A stretch of 64,000 nucleotides of DNA from Amoebophrya sp. A120 (lineage: Eukaryota > Sar > Dinophyceae > Syndiniales > Amoebophryaceae), in NCBI GenBank assembly GCA_905178155.1, contig CAJINV010000001.1:9011865-9075864 (forward strand). Direction: 5' to 3'. Under the pieces are notes generated by a model, which saw nothing but the letters and a program-made list of their open reading frames with translations, did no database searches and was not told where the DNA came from. Shown here in pieces: positions 44,183 to 53,947 of this stretch. How positions within the stretch are numbered: the first letter of the stretch is position 1; every line of letters begins with the position of its first letter. The translations under genes were made by a program, and so were the position numbers.

Positions 44183-47100
44183 TTACCCGAACAGATCCGA
44201 CGCGAACGCTGCCGCGAGATTCTTCTCCCCGACAAACAACGCCTCGATCGGCGCGTAGCCTTGATTTTCCAGGTTTTCTGGCAAGTTCGGGTTGAAATTC
44301 AACACCTGGCACCACGTCTCGTCTGGCTTGACCCAGAGGTGACGACTGAGCTTTTTCCCGAGCCACCACTTGCGCATCCGAGCCGTCGAGAACGGGCCGC
44401 GGACGAGACCTTCCTTGTCGGAGTAGTACCAAGTGGAATTCGATAAGTGCAGCTTGCTGAGTCGCTTCTTTTCGAAGTGAGCTGTTGATGTGGAATTTCG
44501 GTCGTTAGTACTGGTTCCCGAAGCTTGATGCTGATCTAACTCTTCCGAATTTGTGCTCGTCATCGCAACACTGGTGTTGTTGTTCTGTGCGGAAAAATTA
44601 CGCGTTGGAATGTTCTGCTGATGCAGCTCTGGATGAAGAGCAGCTCCTGCCTCGACGTCCTGCCCCACGTCCTCTCTCTGCATCAAAACTGTCCGCGGCA
44701 GAGTCAGCCCATCGACTTCTTCAACCTGCACCGGCCGCGGCGGCATTGAAATTGGGTGGAACTGCTCTTGGGGCTGGCGTCGGGGTGGGGCGAACGCCGT
44801 GCTGTGCGCTTTTCGCGTTACGCGAATTGACTTCCCAGGGCGATTCGGGCCTGCCTTCGAGCGACGCTCCTGCCTTCGGTTTACTTCTAGAAGATGTTGT
44901 TTCGAGAGATCTTTTGGCGATCTCGACTTGACTATACGCTGTTCGATTGTTCCCGCATTTAGAGCACTTTGTTGCACTACATTCTGTTCCGCTGGCGCCG
45001 CGCGTCCAGTGTCATGGAACAATTCCTGCAGCTCCCGTTGCTGATCCCCCAAGCCTCTGGCAGGCCCCTCCCGCCGTGCAGCGCCTGGCGCCCCTGTGCG
45101 TTCTACGATCGCCTTCGCCGGTTGCTGCACTCGGTACAGATAGGGTTCCTCCGGAGTCTGGTGCCGCACTTCTTCGTACTGAAAACTCGCCAGAGGCTGC
45201 ATAGGCTGGTGCTCGATTGCAACGCCCCTCGCATACGGTGGGTTGTACTTTTGCCTCGTGCCATTCTTGTACTGGTGGCTACTCACAACCGATTTCGCGT
45301 CCTCAGCACGGCAGTCGTAAACAGAGGGTGGCTCGTGCTGCAGGAACTGGATATTACGCTCGCTTGTCACATGCCTTACCGGAAAGGCTTGCTCCTGTCC
45401 TCCACCACAATACTCCTCAAGCGTCACCTCTTCTAACTCTGGTACGGTTGGATAACAAGGTTGATGAAAGTGCCGGTCCTCGCCACTACTCATGTGAATA
45501 GGCTGCATATGCCCATCCTGGTCATACGCAGCGTGATCGAATTGCGGCATCGCTTCCTCGCCTTCCGCAAAGACAAAGTCCTGACCCACGACATCGTCGT
45601 GGAAGTATTCGCCCTGGAGAAAACCAGGATCTTCCCGATCGAACTGCTCATCCATCCCAACGTCGACGAAATCGTAGAGCGCAATCGGCGAGCCTTCGCC
45701 CAGATAGTGCCCATGATCATCGAAAATGCCCTGTGGCGTTCGGTCTCCGCTGTCGCTGCTGGTGCCCGAGGGCGCGTTTTTCGTGTTTTCTCCCAGTGGT
45801 CCTCGCGGCCTCTTCTGCATCTTCCCACCTTGTTGACGTCCACTTTCTCCTGTTGTGGATGATTCTCCGTCACGCACCACATCTTCCCCACGCTTCTTCA
45901 AGTAGCAGCAGTAGAACGCAAACGCAAGAATTAGGAAAAAGCACAGCAGCCCAACTACAAGCAACACCGCCATCGTCACGATGCCGACCGACGGCTGCTC
46001 CAGGTTGCCCCGCTCGGGCACTTTGTTTTTCAAAACGAACAGCACCAAATCCTCCGCGTTGAAGACGTCAGAGATCGGGACTTTCTCCGCGTTGACGACC
46101 GTCACGGCTGTCTTCGCAAGCTCGTCCTCATCCTTTACAAGGTCAATTGGAAGTTGCACAGAAAATTCCGCAATGCCGTCCGTTTCTACCGTTTGGGCGG
46201 TGCCGGCGCTGGACGCATTTGTACCAGCTGCTGTGCTCAACTCTCGTCGCGTTCGAAAGAAACTTGGACCCGGTGAGCTTTCTGTTTCATTCAAATGTAC
46301 AGCGAGCCAGGCCTGCTCGTTCAGCAGGAGCCAGGTAGTTGGGCTTTCCGGGAGGTTAGGCAGCTGACTTCCAACACTGGCACTTCCAGCAGCTGTAGTT
46401 CCGGTGCTGGTCGAAGAAGCGCTCAAAGATGGAAACAATGCAGTCTGCGAATCCGCACTCCCACAGGAGTGTGAATACCCACTGACAAAAGCGATGTCAG
46501 GATTCCGGTTTAAACGCATCACCCAGGGGATTCCGGCAACCACGGGCTGCGAACTAACTCCGTCGCACATTCGATCGGCTCGCGGTTCGTCGGTTAATTC
46601 GTAGCGGGTACGTATCAAGCTCTTCTCATCATCGGCTGTGGCTAGGGGCTTCAACCTGCAGTCGAGCGTTTGCGCATCCAAGTCGCAAACGAATACGCGT
46701 TCGCCACGCAAGCAGAAAAACGAGGCCAGATCCGTCAGCGACGAAAAGGGACCGAGCGGGCTAGCACCAGCAGGAGCTGAAGTAGAAGTCGAGGTCGCGT
46801 TACTTCCTTCGGACGAGGCGACAAGATAGTCCCTTGTGACGTTCAGAGCTTGGGCAATCTCCGCCGACAACTTGCACACAGGATCGATGCCGACCAACTC
46901 GCGCGCGGTCAGACGGTTCCAGGCCGGCAAGTCCGGGAGAGTGAGCGCAAGAGCGGCGGTCTGTGGTTCAGAGCAGACTCCGCTGCCTTCAACGTTCCAC
47001 CGGCATTGAAAGATCTCGCAACTTTCCTGGGCCGGAATGTTGCTACACTTGAAGACCGACCCCTGACCGGCAAACTGTCTTGCTCGGCACAGCGTCGCCG

Positions 47101-48180
47101 CGTCTGCGTTCGCGCGCACCAGCTCGCACAGCAATCGCCGCACGTCCGTGGAGCCGCAGGCGCTTACGGAAAGCCGGCTGCAGAACGTTGTTGCATCGAA
47201 ATAGCTGTGTCGAGACATTGGCGTGGCGACGTCGCCAGTCGGAAGCCCAGTGATCGGCCCTACATTTTTCGATTTTTCTTCAAATGATGGAAATTAACCT
47301 TGATGCACAGCACAAGTCTAACTTCCAAATTCTCCAACTATACACTCATACCTAGCCCGACATCCGCTCTGTCCACTGCAAAGCACGGGCCGGCAGGCAA
47401 ACGCAAAGGCAGCGGAAGCTCGAATTCGATGATTGCAACCAAGTCCGAACGAACCAGCCCGTTGCGCGTGTGTATGTGGAAGGCAGTCCCGCGCTGCAGC
47501 GTTTCTAGGATGCGTATCGTCGAAGGTGTGGGGTGCTGCTGGATAATGATCCACTCCGCCATCGCAAAAGATGTTTTCCCCTCGGGATACGCCAAGGTCG
47601 CATCCACCGCCAACCCGGCCAATTTCCGCACACAGGAGCTGGTGGTCAGAACTTTTGTTTCCGAAAGAACGATCGCCTCGCAAAGAATGCCGCCAGTTAC
47701 ATCTAGTGCGAAGTAGATTCGCATGACCGCCTCAGATAGTCCGCAAAGAGGGTTGGAAAAACCCACTTTCCCCAACGAAACGTCGTCCTTCCGGCGCTCC
47801 AACGCATCGTGTTCCAACCGGAACTCGATGGTCTGGCTCCCCGGGTGGTGCAGCCACCCCTGCAAGCGTGGAAAATCCTGCACGCCCATCGACCCAAGAA
47901 TGCTGGTGGTACTGCTCTTCGCATTCTTCAGCACACTCTGCGCAAGTGTGTCCAGAAGCGACTCGGGGACCGCGCCGACCTCGGACCGCTTCAGGTCGAT
48001 GGTAAAGCGGAACAGACCGGCATTCGACACGACCGAGGTGTGACTGTCACCCAGTAGCCCGTTCAACTGTGCGGCGCGGAGAGAGGCACGGAGGTTCGCG
48101 GACACGGGCAGAACCTGATCCGGCAGGCAAAGCCACCAGAGGAGAAAGACATACGAAAAAAGACGCGACATCTGGCGCAT
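44183..48180 (-). CDS. Membrane protein: degenerate trypsin-like domain, TM helix, GYF domain (1307 aa)
   Basis: I join exon 48180-47352 to 47277-44183 through a 74-bp GT-AG intron (donor GTATGAG, acceptor TTTGAAG); phase fits and gives 1,308 codons. ATG 48180 opens a signal peptide (SRLFSYVFLLWWLCLPDQVL). Residues from about 160 resemble a chymotrypsin-fold protease: GGILCEAIVLSETKVLTTSS then CV, with Ser where the catalytic His of LTAAHC belongs, and SDLVAIIEFELPL like the DIALL strand. It is therefore probably inactive. A Cys-containing ectodomain follows, then one membrane helix (about 708-734) and a long disordered cytosolic part. Near 1225-1270 is a GYF-type domain (WYYSDKEGLVRGPFSTARMR), a proline-rich-peptide binder. 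The alternative is two genes, with a second start at ATG 47218; that would leave the membrane protein without a signal peptide. Confidence 0.55.
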
Positions 48181-48519
48181 CTTCAGTCTTGTCGACTTCA
48201 CATTTGGATTTGTATCACTTTTCAAAGACTCATATAGAGGAGAGCATTGCCCATGATATTTTCCGGCCCCGAAAGATACCCAACTCAAGAACCAGGAAAG
48301 TCTACGCCCTCAAACTATTCAGGTGGCGTTCTCTCAAGATGCCTGGAAGACCGCAATTTGTTGAACTACAACGCTCTTGCATGGAAGCGATAGCAAGCAG
48401 CGCATTAAAGCACTTCTGGTGCGACCCAACCGGCTTTGAATATTCGAAACTCCTTTTATCTTCGGAAAAAAATTAAGTGGTTTGTGGAAAAAATATCTGA
48501 AACGTTATCAAAACTGCGC
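48181..48519. other. Intergenic, 0.3 kb
   Basis: Between the trypsin-like gene start and the protease stop. Nothing seen. Confidence 0.45.
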
Positions 48520-50417
48520 TCAAGTCGGCCGACTCCCCTTGAGCGGAATGCGCGGCTCGTCACTACTGCTTTCCGAAACCACATCCTTTGCGGCCACGAA
48601 CCCGAGTTCCTTCTTGTCGAAATCGAACGACGTGAAGAAGTTGCGGAGGAAAGGATAGCCCAACACGAAGATCGGCCCGCGGCCCGTGTCGCCGATCGCC
48701 ATCATGGCAATGAAGCAGTCCTTGTCCGTGCGGTCGAGATACTCTTCCGCCGGCAACTCCAGGTTTCTCCCCTGGACGAGGAAACCGAGCGAGGGAAGTT
48801 TCGCCTTCTTGCACTTGTCGTCTATGTTCAGCCGGGCGGAGATCTGCGCCAGCATGTTCGCCGGGGCCATTAGCAGACTGCTTCCCGTATCGACGACGGC
48901 CTGGCACTTGCCCTGATGATATTGAGGTTTTTCAGATGAAGAACAGTTTATAGATCGCATCTTGTGTTTGCTTCTTTTGAACATCGTGGACCACTTGAGA
49001 TAGCAAAAGCACTCTGCAAAAATAATTATGTACTCCCTTGTATTTCTGGCAGAGACCGGTTTTCTCCCCGTTGATGGTGATGTCTTCGACATCGAATTGC
49101 CAGTAGCCGTCCACAGAAATCGGTGCTTTTGTCACCACCGCATTCGGCTTGATTCGGTCCTGCACTGCGGCCCGGCCGAAATTGATCTCCCCGCCGTAGT
49201 TGTGCAGGTAAAAGGAAAAAATTCCGTCTTTTTCCTTCGCGCTTGCGTTCGCTTCTGTCTCCCCAGAGTGGTGCAGCACCTTTTGCAGCACACTGAACTC
49301 GGAATTCTCCGTCAAGTCCTGACCTAAGCCGAGCACTCCGTCCCAGACGGAATCCTTGAATGGATTGTCCGACTCCTCCTGCTAGCAAATGCAAAAATGT
49401 CTGGGTCTGGAAGATTGCAACTTGTCATGCTGTTTTTGGACTCTAAAAAAATTTGTATTGCATGACCTTATTTACCCCTCAACCACTGTACCCCCTTTCC
49501 GACCACTGCCTCAGGGCAGGACCTCGGGGGGATAGGGTCAAGCTCTAACGGGGGTCGGACCCATTGCATGACCAGCAAGAGGGGTATAATTTGTGCTACA
49601 CTGACAGGGCATTTCTCATGCGGAAGGTGCATCAGGAAGCTCTCTAAAAGTCTGCGACGCTAAGTCATGCATTACAGGCATCATGGGCCATGAGAAATAT
49701 GCATGACAAATCTTGCATTCTTCCAGACCCAGACATTTTTACATTTGATACCTGCATGGCGATGAAGTCCGCCATTCCGCACAATTTGACGTCTTTACTA
49801 TTCCCACTGCCTTTCTTCGAGGCCGACTTTGAAGATTCCGATCCGCCGAGACAGACTTCGTCCCGGTAGTAATTGCCCACCACTTCTCCGGCCGCGAAGC
49901 TGATGCTCGTCACGTCCCGGTCCTCGCTGTCGTCCGCGACGGATTTCGTGGGTTCATCCGTCCATCCGATAGCCATGCCCTTCTTCGACCCCTTCAAGTC
50001 GTACACATGCCGGTTTTTCTGCAGACACGCCGCGGATTCGCACTTCGGTCCCGGAATCAGTAGGTGCCCACTGCCGCTGTCGAAAATAACACTGAACTTC
50101 TGGCCCCCGACGGTCAAGTCGCCATAGTACTGCGTTGCGTGCATCGTTCTCGTTTGTTCCTGTAGCAGGGAAAACTCCTCTCTGCTCTGACCACGATTGA
50201 TGTTCCCTGCGGCGAGAAAAGCTTTGTGGCCTCTTGCAGAAGTAGAACCTCGTCGCGCCTCGCCATTGTGCTGGTCTCCGTACTTATTGAAGTCGCGGAC
50301 GGCGAGCGGAAAGTCATGCCTCGCGAAGTCACCGGCACGACGCAACGCAATGCGGGATGCTTCCGCGGTGTCCGCAGTGTGCAGCAGCACGAGAAGCGAC
50401 GTGGAGGCCGCCCTCAT
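48520..50417 (-). CDS. Pepsin-like aspartic protease (467 aa, 3 exons)
   Basis: Exons 50417-49751, 49377-49034 and 48912-48520. The first intron is introner A6 and the second is GT-AG (48913-49033). The start ATG 50417 opens a signal peptide (MRAASTSLLVLLHTADTAEA), followed by a probable propeptide. The first catalytic loop is FDSGSGHLLIP (DSGS rather than DTGS) after QYYGDLTVGGQKFSV. The second is AVVDTGSSLLMAP. Typical spacers are present: WDGVLGLG, FSFYLHNYGGEINFG, WQFDVEDITINGEKT and FVLGYPFLRNFFTSFDFDKK. Pepsin-family A1 proteases act in secretory or digestive compartments; in alveolate parasites they process secreted proteins. The Ser in the first motif is tolerated in some active family members. 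Excising A6 restores FIAMQEESDNPFKDSVWDGV, where relatives have the same region. Confidence 0.87.
49378..49755. mobile_element. Introner element A6 (49383-49750) carrying a nested insertion
   Basis: 368 bp, flanked by cctgc at 49378-49382 and 49751-49755 (GCAGG in the gene sense). Ends TAGCAAATGCAAAAATGTCT and TATCAAATGTAAAAATGTCT. Because the duplication is GCAGG, this element can be spliced as a canonical GT-AG intron (CAG|GTATC...GCAG|GAG). It is the same subfamily as A4 and A5 but 106 bp longer because of an insertion at 49468-49573; without it the length is 262 bp, the same as A1. Confidence 0.93.
49457..49573. mobile_element. 106-bp insertion nested in introner A6, 11-bp target duplication
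   Basis: attgcatgacc occurs at 49457-49467 and 49563-49573; between them are 95 bp absent from A4 and A5, which run directly from GCATGACC (or GCATGCCA) to AGCAAGAGG. The insert is C/G-rich with hairpin potential (CTGCCTCAGGGCAG; TCCGACC against GGTCGGA) and no evident terminal inverted repeat or poly-A. The long duplication suggests retroposition of a small RNA rather than the 5-bp introner mechanism. Confidence 0.75.
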
Positions 50418-50709
50418 TGTGGTGGTTTGGAGCAAGCGAACCAATCACGTCATCTTGATCTTTTAGATTAGTATTTGCAACATCAAGCCGCGTGGAAGAT
50501 TTTTTCGTGTTTGAAAGTCGACGCTCGCCTTTGATGTCAAGGCAAACGCTAAGCTTCGATGCGAACACCGATAAAGAAGCTGGTCACGATACCGCTTTTC
50601 GATTTCTTGGCTTGCCGGTATACCAGTCTGCATCCTCGTATCATTCATTTCCATTGCGCACAGTACTAGTCTTCAAGTTCTAATCTACCACTGAATTATG
50701 TCATATGAA

Positions 50710-53230
50710 TCAAACTTGCAGGATCTTGAGCATTTGATCGTAGCCAGCCGGCATGCTTCTCAAAAGGAGGACTTTGTCGTCCTTCTGGACGAGATTGGCT
50801 TCCTTGGCAAACTTCATGCCTTCCTGCTCGAAGGCGTCGATCATGTTTGTCGTATTTTGCCGCACGTATTCGAGGCTATCCCGGTTCTGGCCGTCGTAAT
50901 AGGACAGGAGCTGCTCGCCCAGCTTCCCGCAATTTTCTATCAGCACAGGTCGCACCCCGCGGACTTGGAGAAATTTCTTCTGTGTCTCCTTGGAATCGGT
51001 GAGCATCAGAACCACCGCGGAGGGCCGGTATTTCGCTAGCAAAGAAGCGGTGAGACCGGATTCCGTGATCGCAAGAATCAGCTTGCAGTTCGCGTCGTTC
51101 GCTATCTGCGTCGCATTGCGAACGATGATCTCCTCGATCAAGGCCTGTAGTGGTTTTTGGAATCACAATCATGATACACGATGTTGATCAGCACCAGCAA
51201 CAGAAAAACGAAACGCTGAACGAAAGTCGGAAAACGCTACATATCAGTCGGTCAAAATCACGAAACAGTTATACGTCCGTGCTGTTGTCCTGACCCCCGA
51301 CGTCCATGCCAGGAAGTGGATCACCGATTTTTTCGTACTGGTCCATGGTGGTCTTCCTTTGCAGTTCCTTCAGCAAGTGCTTGTTCTCGAAGTACACGGC
51401 GTCAGTCGCGCCGTTGTTTTCTTCCAGCTCGTCGCGCTGCAGGCGCGGCTTGATGATACCCTTGAACAGTCGCCGATGTGTCTTCTGGTAGTTGCTCTGC
51501 ACCTGCAGGTGAAATTAATAGTGTTTCGAGATGGAAATCGATGATGCTTAGTCCTACCGAGATCGACAAGATACCGAGTTGGTCATATTATGAGTTAGGT
51601 GAAATTAATATTGCAAAACCAGTACTTACCTCTTGTCTGAGCTTCACGCTAGCGGCGAGTTCCATCTGTCGTTGTGCGTCAAACGCGGTCTTCGACATGG
51701 TGGAGACGGCATCGACGGGGTAGTCCCCTCTTGCGGTCTCGGCCGACAACATCAGGGTATCCGCCCCATCCAGCACTGCGTTCGAGATGTCGGACATATC
51801 GTAAGGAAAAATCACCCCTCCCCATATTAAAAAGGAAGCCACAGAAGCTTTGCAGTGCTGATTTGTGGCCACAAATCGTCTCTGTCTTGCAAGAAGGCAA
51901 CTCCACAGGCTGCGCCGCGTTATGCAGGCTGTTTGTGAACAAGATCCTGTTGTGCCTATAGTGTGGACATTTGTAATGCTAGGCGCCAATGTCAAAACCT
52001 CGCTGCCCCGGGTTGGCATATGCCAGCAGTCCTCTACTGCAAGACAAACCTGAATTGTGTACGCAAATCCAGCATCACAGATTTCCTATTCGATATGGGG
52101 AGGGGGGATTTTTCCTTTTGATATGAGAGTTCAGCAACCGTGGGCTTCTTGCTGGTCTTCATCGACTCCAGCATCTGTGTGGCCACCCACACCGGACACC
52201 CTACGTCGTTGCACTTTTTGATGATGTACCTGAACAGCACATGAAATCGTTTTTTGCATAGGGTTCATCTTCACCCACTACTATGCCCTCGAAATCATGA
52301 GAAGAAAACCTCTATGCAAGCCTTGAAACCGCAAGTAAAGTACTTCTGAACGGAGTGCAGCGCTTCCTCGATGGCCATCCCCAAATCGCCCCTTGCCACC
52401 ATCACGCCGTCGCTGACGTCGATGATGTCATCCAGGTTTTTCAAGCCCTTGACACTTTCGATTTTCGATACAATTTCCAAGCCGGGAAACTTCCTTCGTA
52501 CCAAATCTACCTCCTCGGGCGTTTCCGTGAAGGAAAGCAAAACCCCATCCGCCAGCGGCGCCAACTGCTCCAGATCTTTCGCGTCCTCCTTTTTCAAAAT
52601 CTCCGTCGAGGGCAGGGCTATTTCGTGCGGTAAATGCACATTTTTTGGATCCGGTCCCAGTTTTGCGTCAAACAAAACGTTGCACAAAATTGACTGGTCG
52701 GCGGCGTCAACGGACTCCACAGTCAACTGCACTTCCCCGTCCTGCATGCGTATTGAGTGCCCCGGCTGGAGGAGTTCGTGGATGTTGGGGTACTGCAAGT
52801 GGATCAGCGGCAGATCGTCACTGGAAGAGGCACTGCTGCTCGCCGCCCTATTACTCGTCGAGCTGCTGCTCCCGCCCGACTGGAAGCTGGACCGTAACCG
52901 GACCCGCGCGCCTTCTTCCAAATCTAGAGGGTTGTCGCGACTGGTAGTGCGAATCTCCTTGCCTCTCGTGTCCACAAAGACCCCCACCGGATTCGTGCGC
53001 GAATACGCCGCGGTCACCGACCGGACCGTGCCAATCGCCTTCTTGTGTGCGGCGGCGTTCTCGTGCGACAGATTGAAGCGCGCAAGGTTCATTCCTTCCG
53101 TCACCATCTGCTGGATGGTCTCCGGAGTTTCGCAACTCGGCCCGATCGTGCAGCAAACCTTTACCTTGCGCAAAAACCCCGGCAGAGGGGTCGGCGGGCG
53201 CGCTTTGCGCCAGAAGAACATGGATGACAT
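50710..53230 (-). CDS. PK: Divergent pyruvate kinase (605 aa, 5 exons)
   Basis: Exons 53230-52344, 52229-52124, 51791-51630, 51502-51275 and 51144-50710; phases agree (606 codons). Pyruvate kinase converts phosphoenolpyruvate and ADP to pyruvate and ATP. Visible motifs: [66 protein letters not shown] then [27 protein letters not shown], and [18 protein letters not shown]. The C-terminal domain has [20 protein letters not shown]. Several positions depart from the family (NLSHE for [13 protein letters not shown] for DTKGPEIR, LSFTET for SFVR), and a Ser-rich loop interrupts the B-domain region. The second intron is introner C, which splits AELS|DISNAV; the others are GT-AG. I chose ATG 53230 because upstream open sequence back to 53485 looks like leader rather than protein. 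Confidence 0.85.
51792..52128. mobile_element. Introner element family C (51797-52123)
   Basis: 327 bp. Gene-sense start TATCAAAAGGAAAAATCCCC; inverted other end TATCGTAAGGAAAAATCACC; both continue CTCCCCATAT. The flanks in the expected 5-bp positions are TCTCA and TGTCC (three of five identical), so the duplication has decayed. Removing element plus 5 bp still joins CTC TCA to GAC ATC and restores the pyruvate kinase sequence. Interior includes CAGCATCACAGATTT, a motif shared with family A. Confidence 0.85.
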
Positions 53231-53947
53231 ATTGGCCTTAAAGACAAAACGGTAGCTGCCACAGAATGCGGAAACTGGCCAAGGCAAAAGAAAGAGACAC
53301 AGTTGACCGATGAACCGACCGTCACTGTGTTGGCAATGAGTGTAGGTGTCGCAGATAGCATAGATTGATACAGAAGCAGTGAACAACCGAGCCCGCGTAC
53401 TAGAGAAACTCCGACCGACTGAATGAAAGAAACAAATAGAGCCGTGTTGAGCTACGATGCACGATTTCGAGACATGTCTTTGCATCTTGAACAGAAAAGC
53501 GGCTCAGGGTGGTCACAGGGCAGAAGAGGCCACCTTCGATCCCATTTAAATCATTCTCGTAATCGGTCATATTGTTCTGTACATTTTGCATGCGAAAGTG
53601 TTGAAATGCAATAGCGCTGGCGTAGCGTGAAAATTCTCCTTGTAGTAGGTGATGCGTTTTTGGAGCTATGCTCCTCTACCAAGTTCATTTGAGGATAACG
53701 CGGATAGTGCTGGGGATACTTTACTGCGGGTCAACATTTCTTTAGTTACACAAAGTCGTTGTGCCGGGTTGCCGCCAACTACTTCTCTGCGCTTTTACCA
53801 GCGCAACGTGAGCAGTGGTGATATTGTATGAAAATGGGTGAATAAGTGCCCTTGCTTATACTACACGGGTTAGGTTTGTTACGAAAGCGGGAAAATGCAG
53901 TGCAACGATGACCATATATGAATGCAAATTCCGGTAATTTTTTCTCT
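53231..53947. other. Intergenic or 5' leader, 0.7 kb
   Basis: Open upstream sequence of pyruvate kinase to 53485 (could encode a leader), then unremarkable DNA. Nothing else supported. Confidence 0.45.

Noticed and set aside
47218-47338. Separate gene starting at ATG 47218
   Set aside because: Possible, but it would leave a Cys-rich ectodomain protein without a signal peptide; the 74-bp GT-AG intron joins it in frame to one that has it. Kept as an alternative.
53231-53485. In-frame extension of pyruvate kinase to ATG 53485
   Set aside because: The extra 85 residues are Cys/Ser/Phe-rich without a clear targeting signal, and the family start fits ATG 53230; kept as possible leader.
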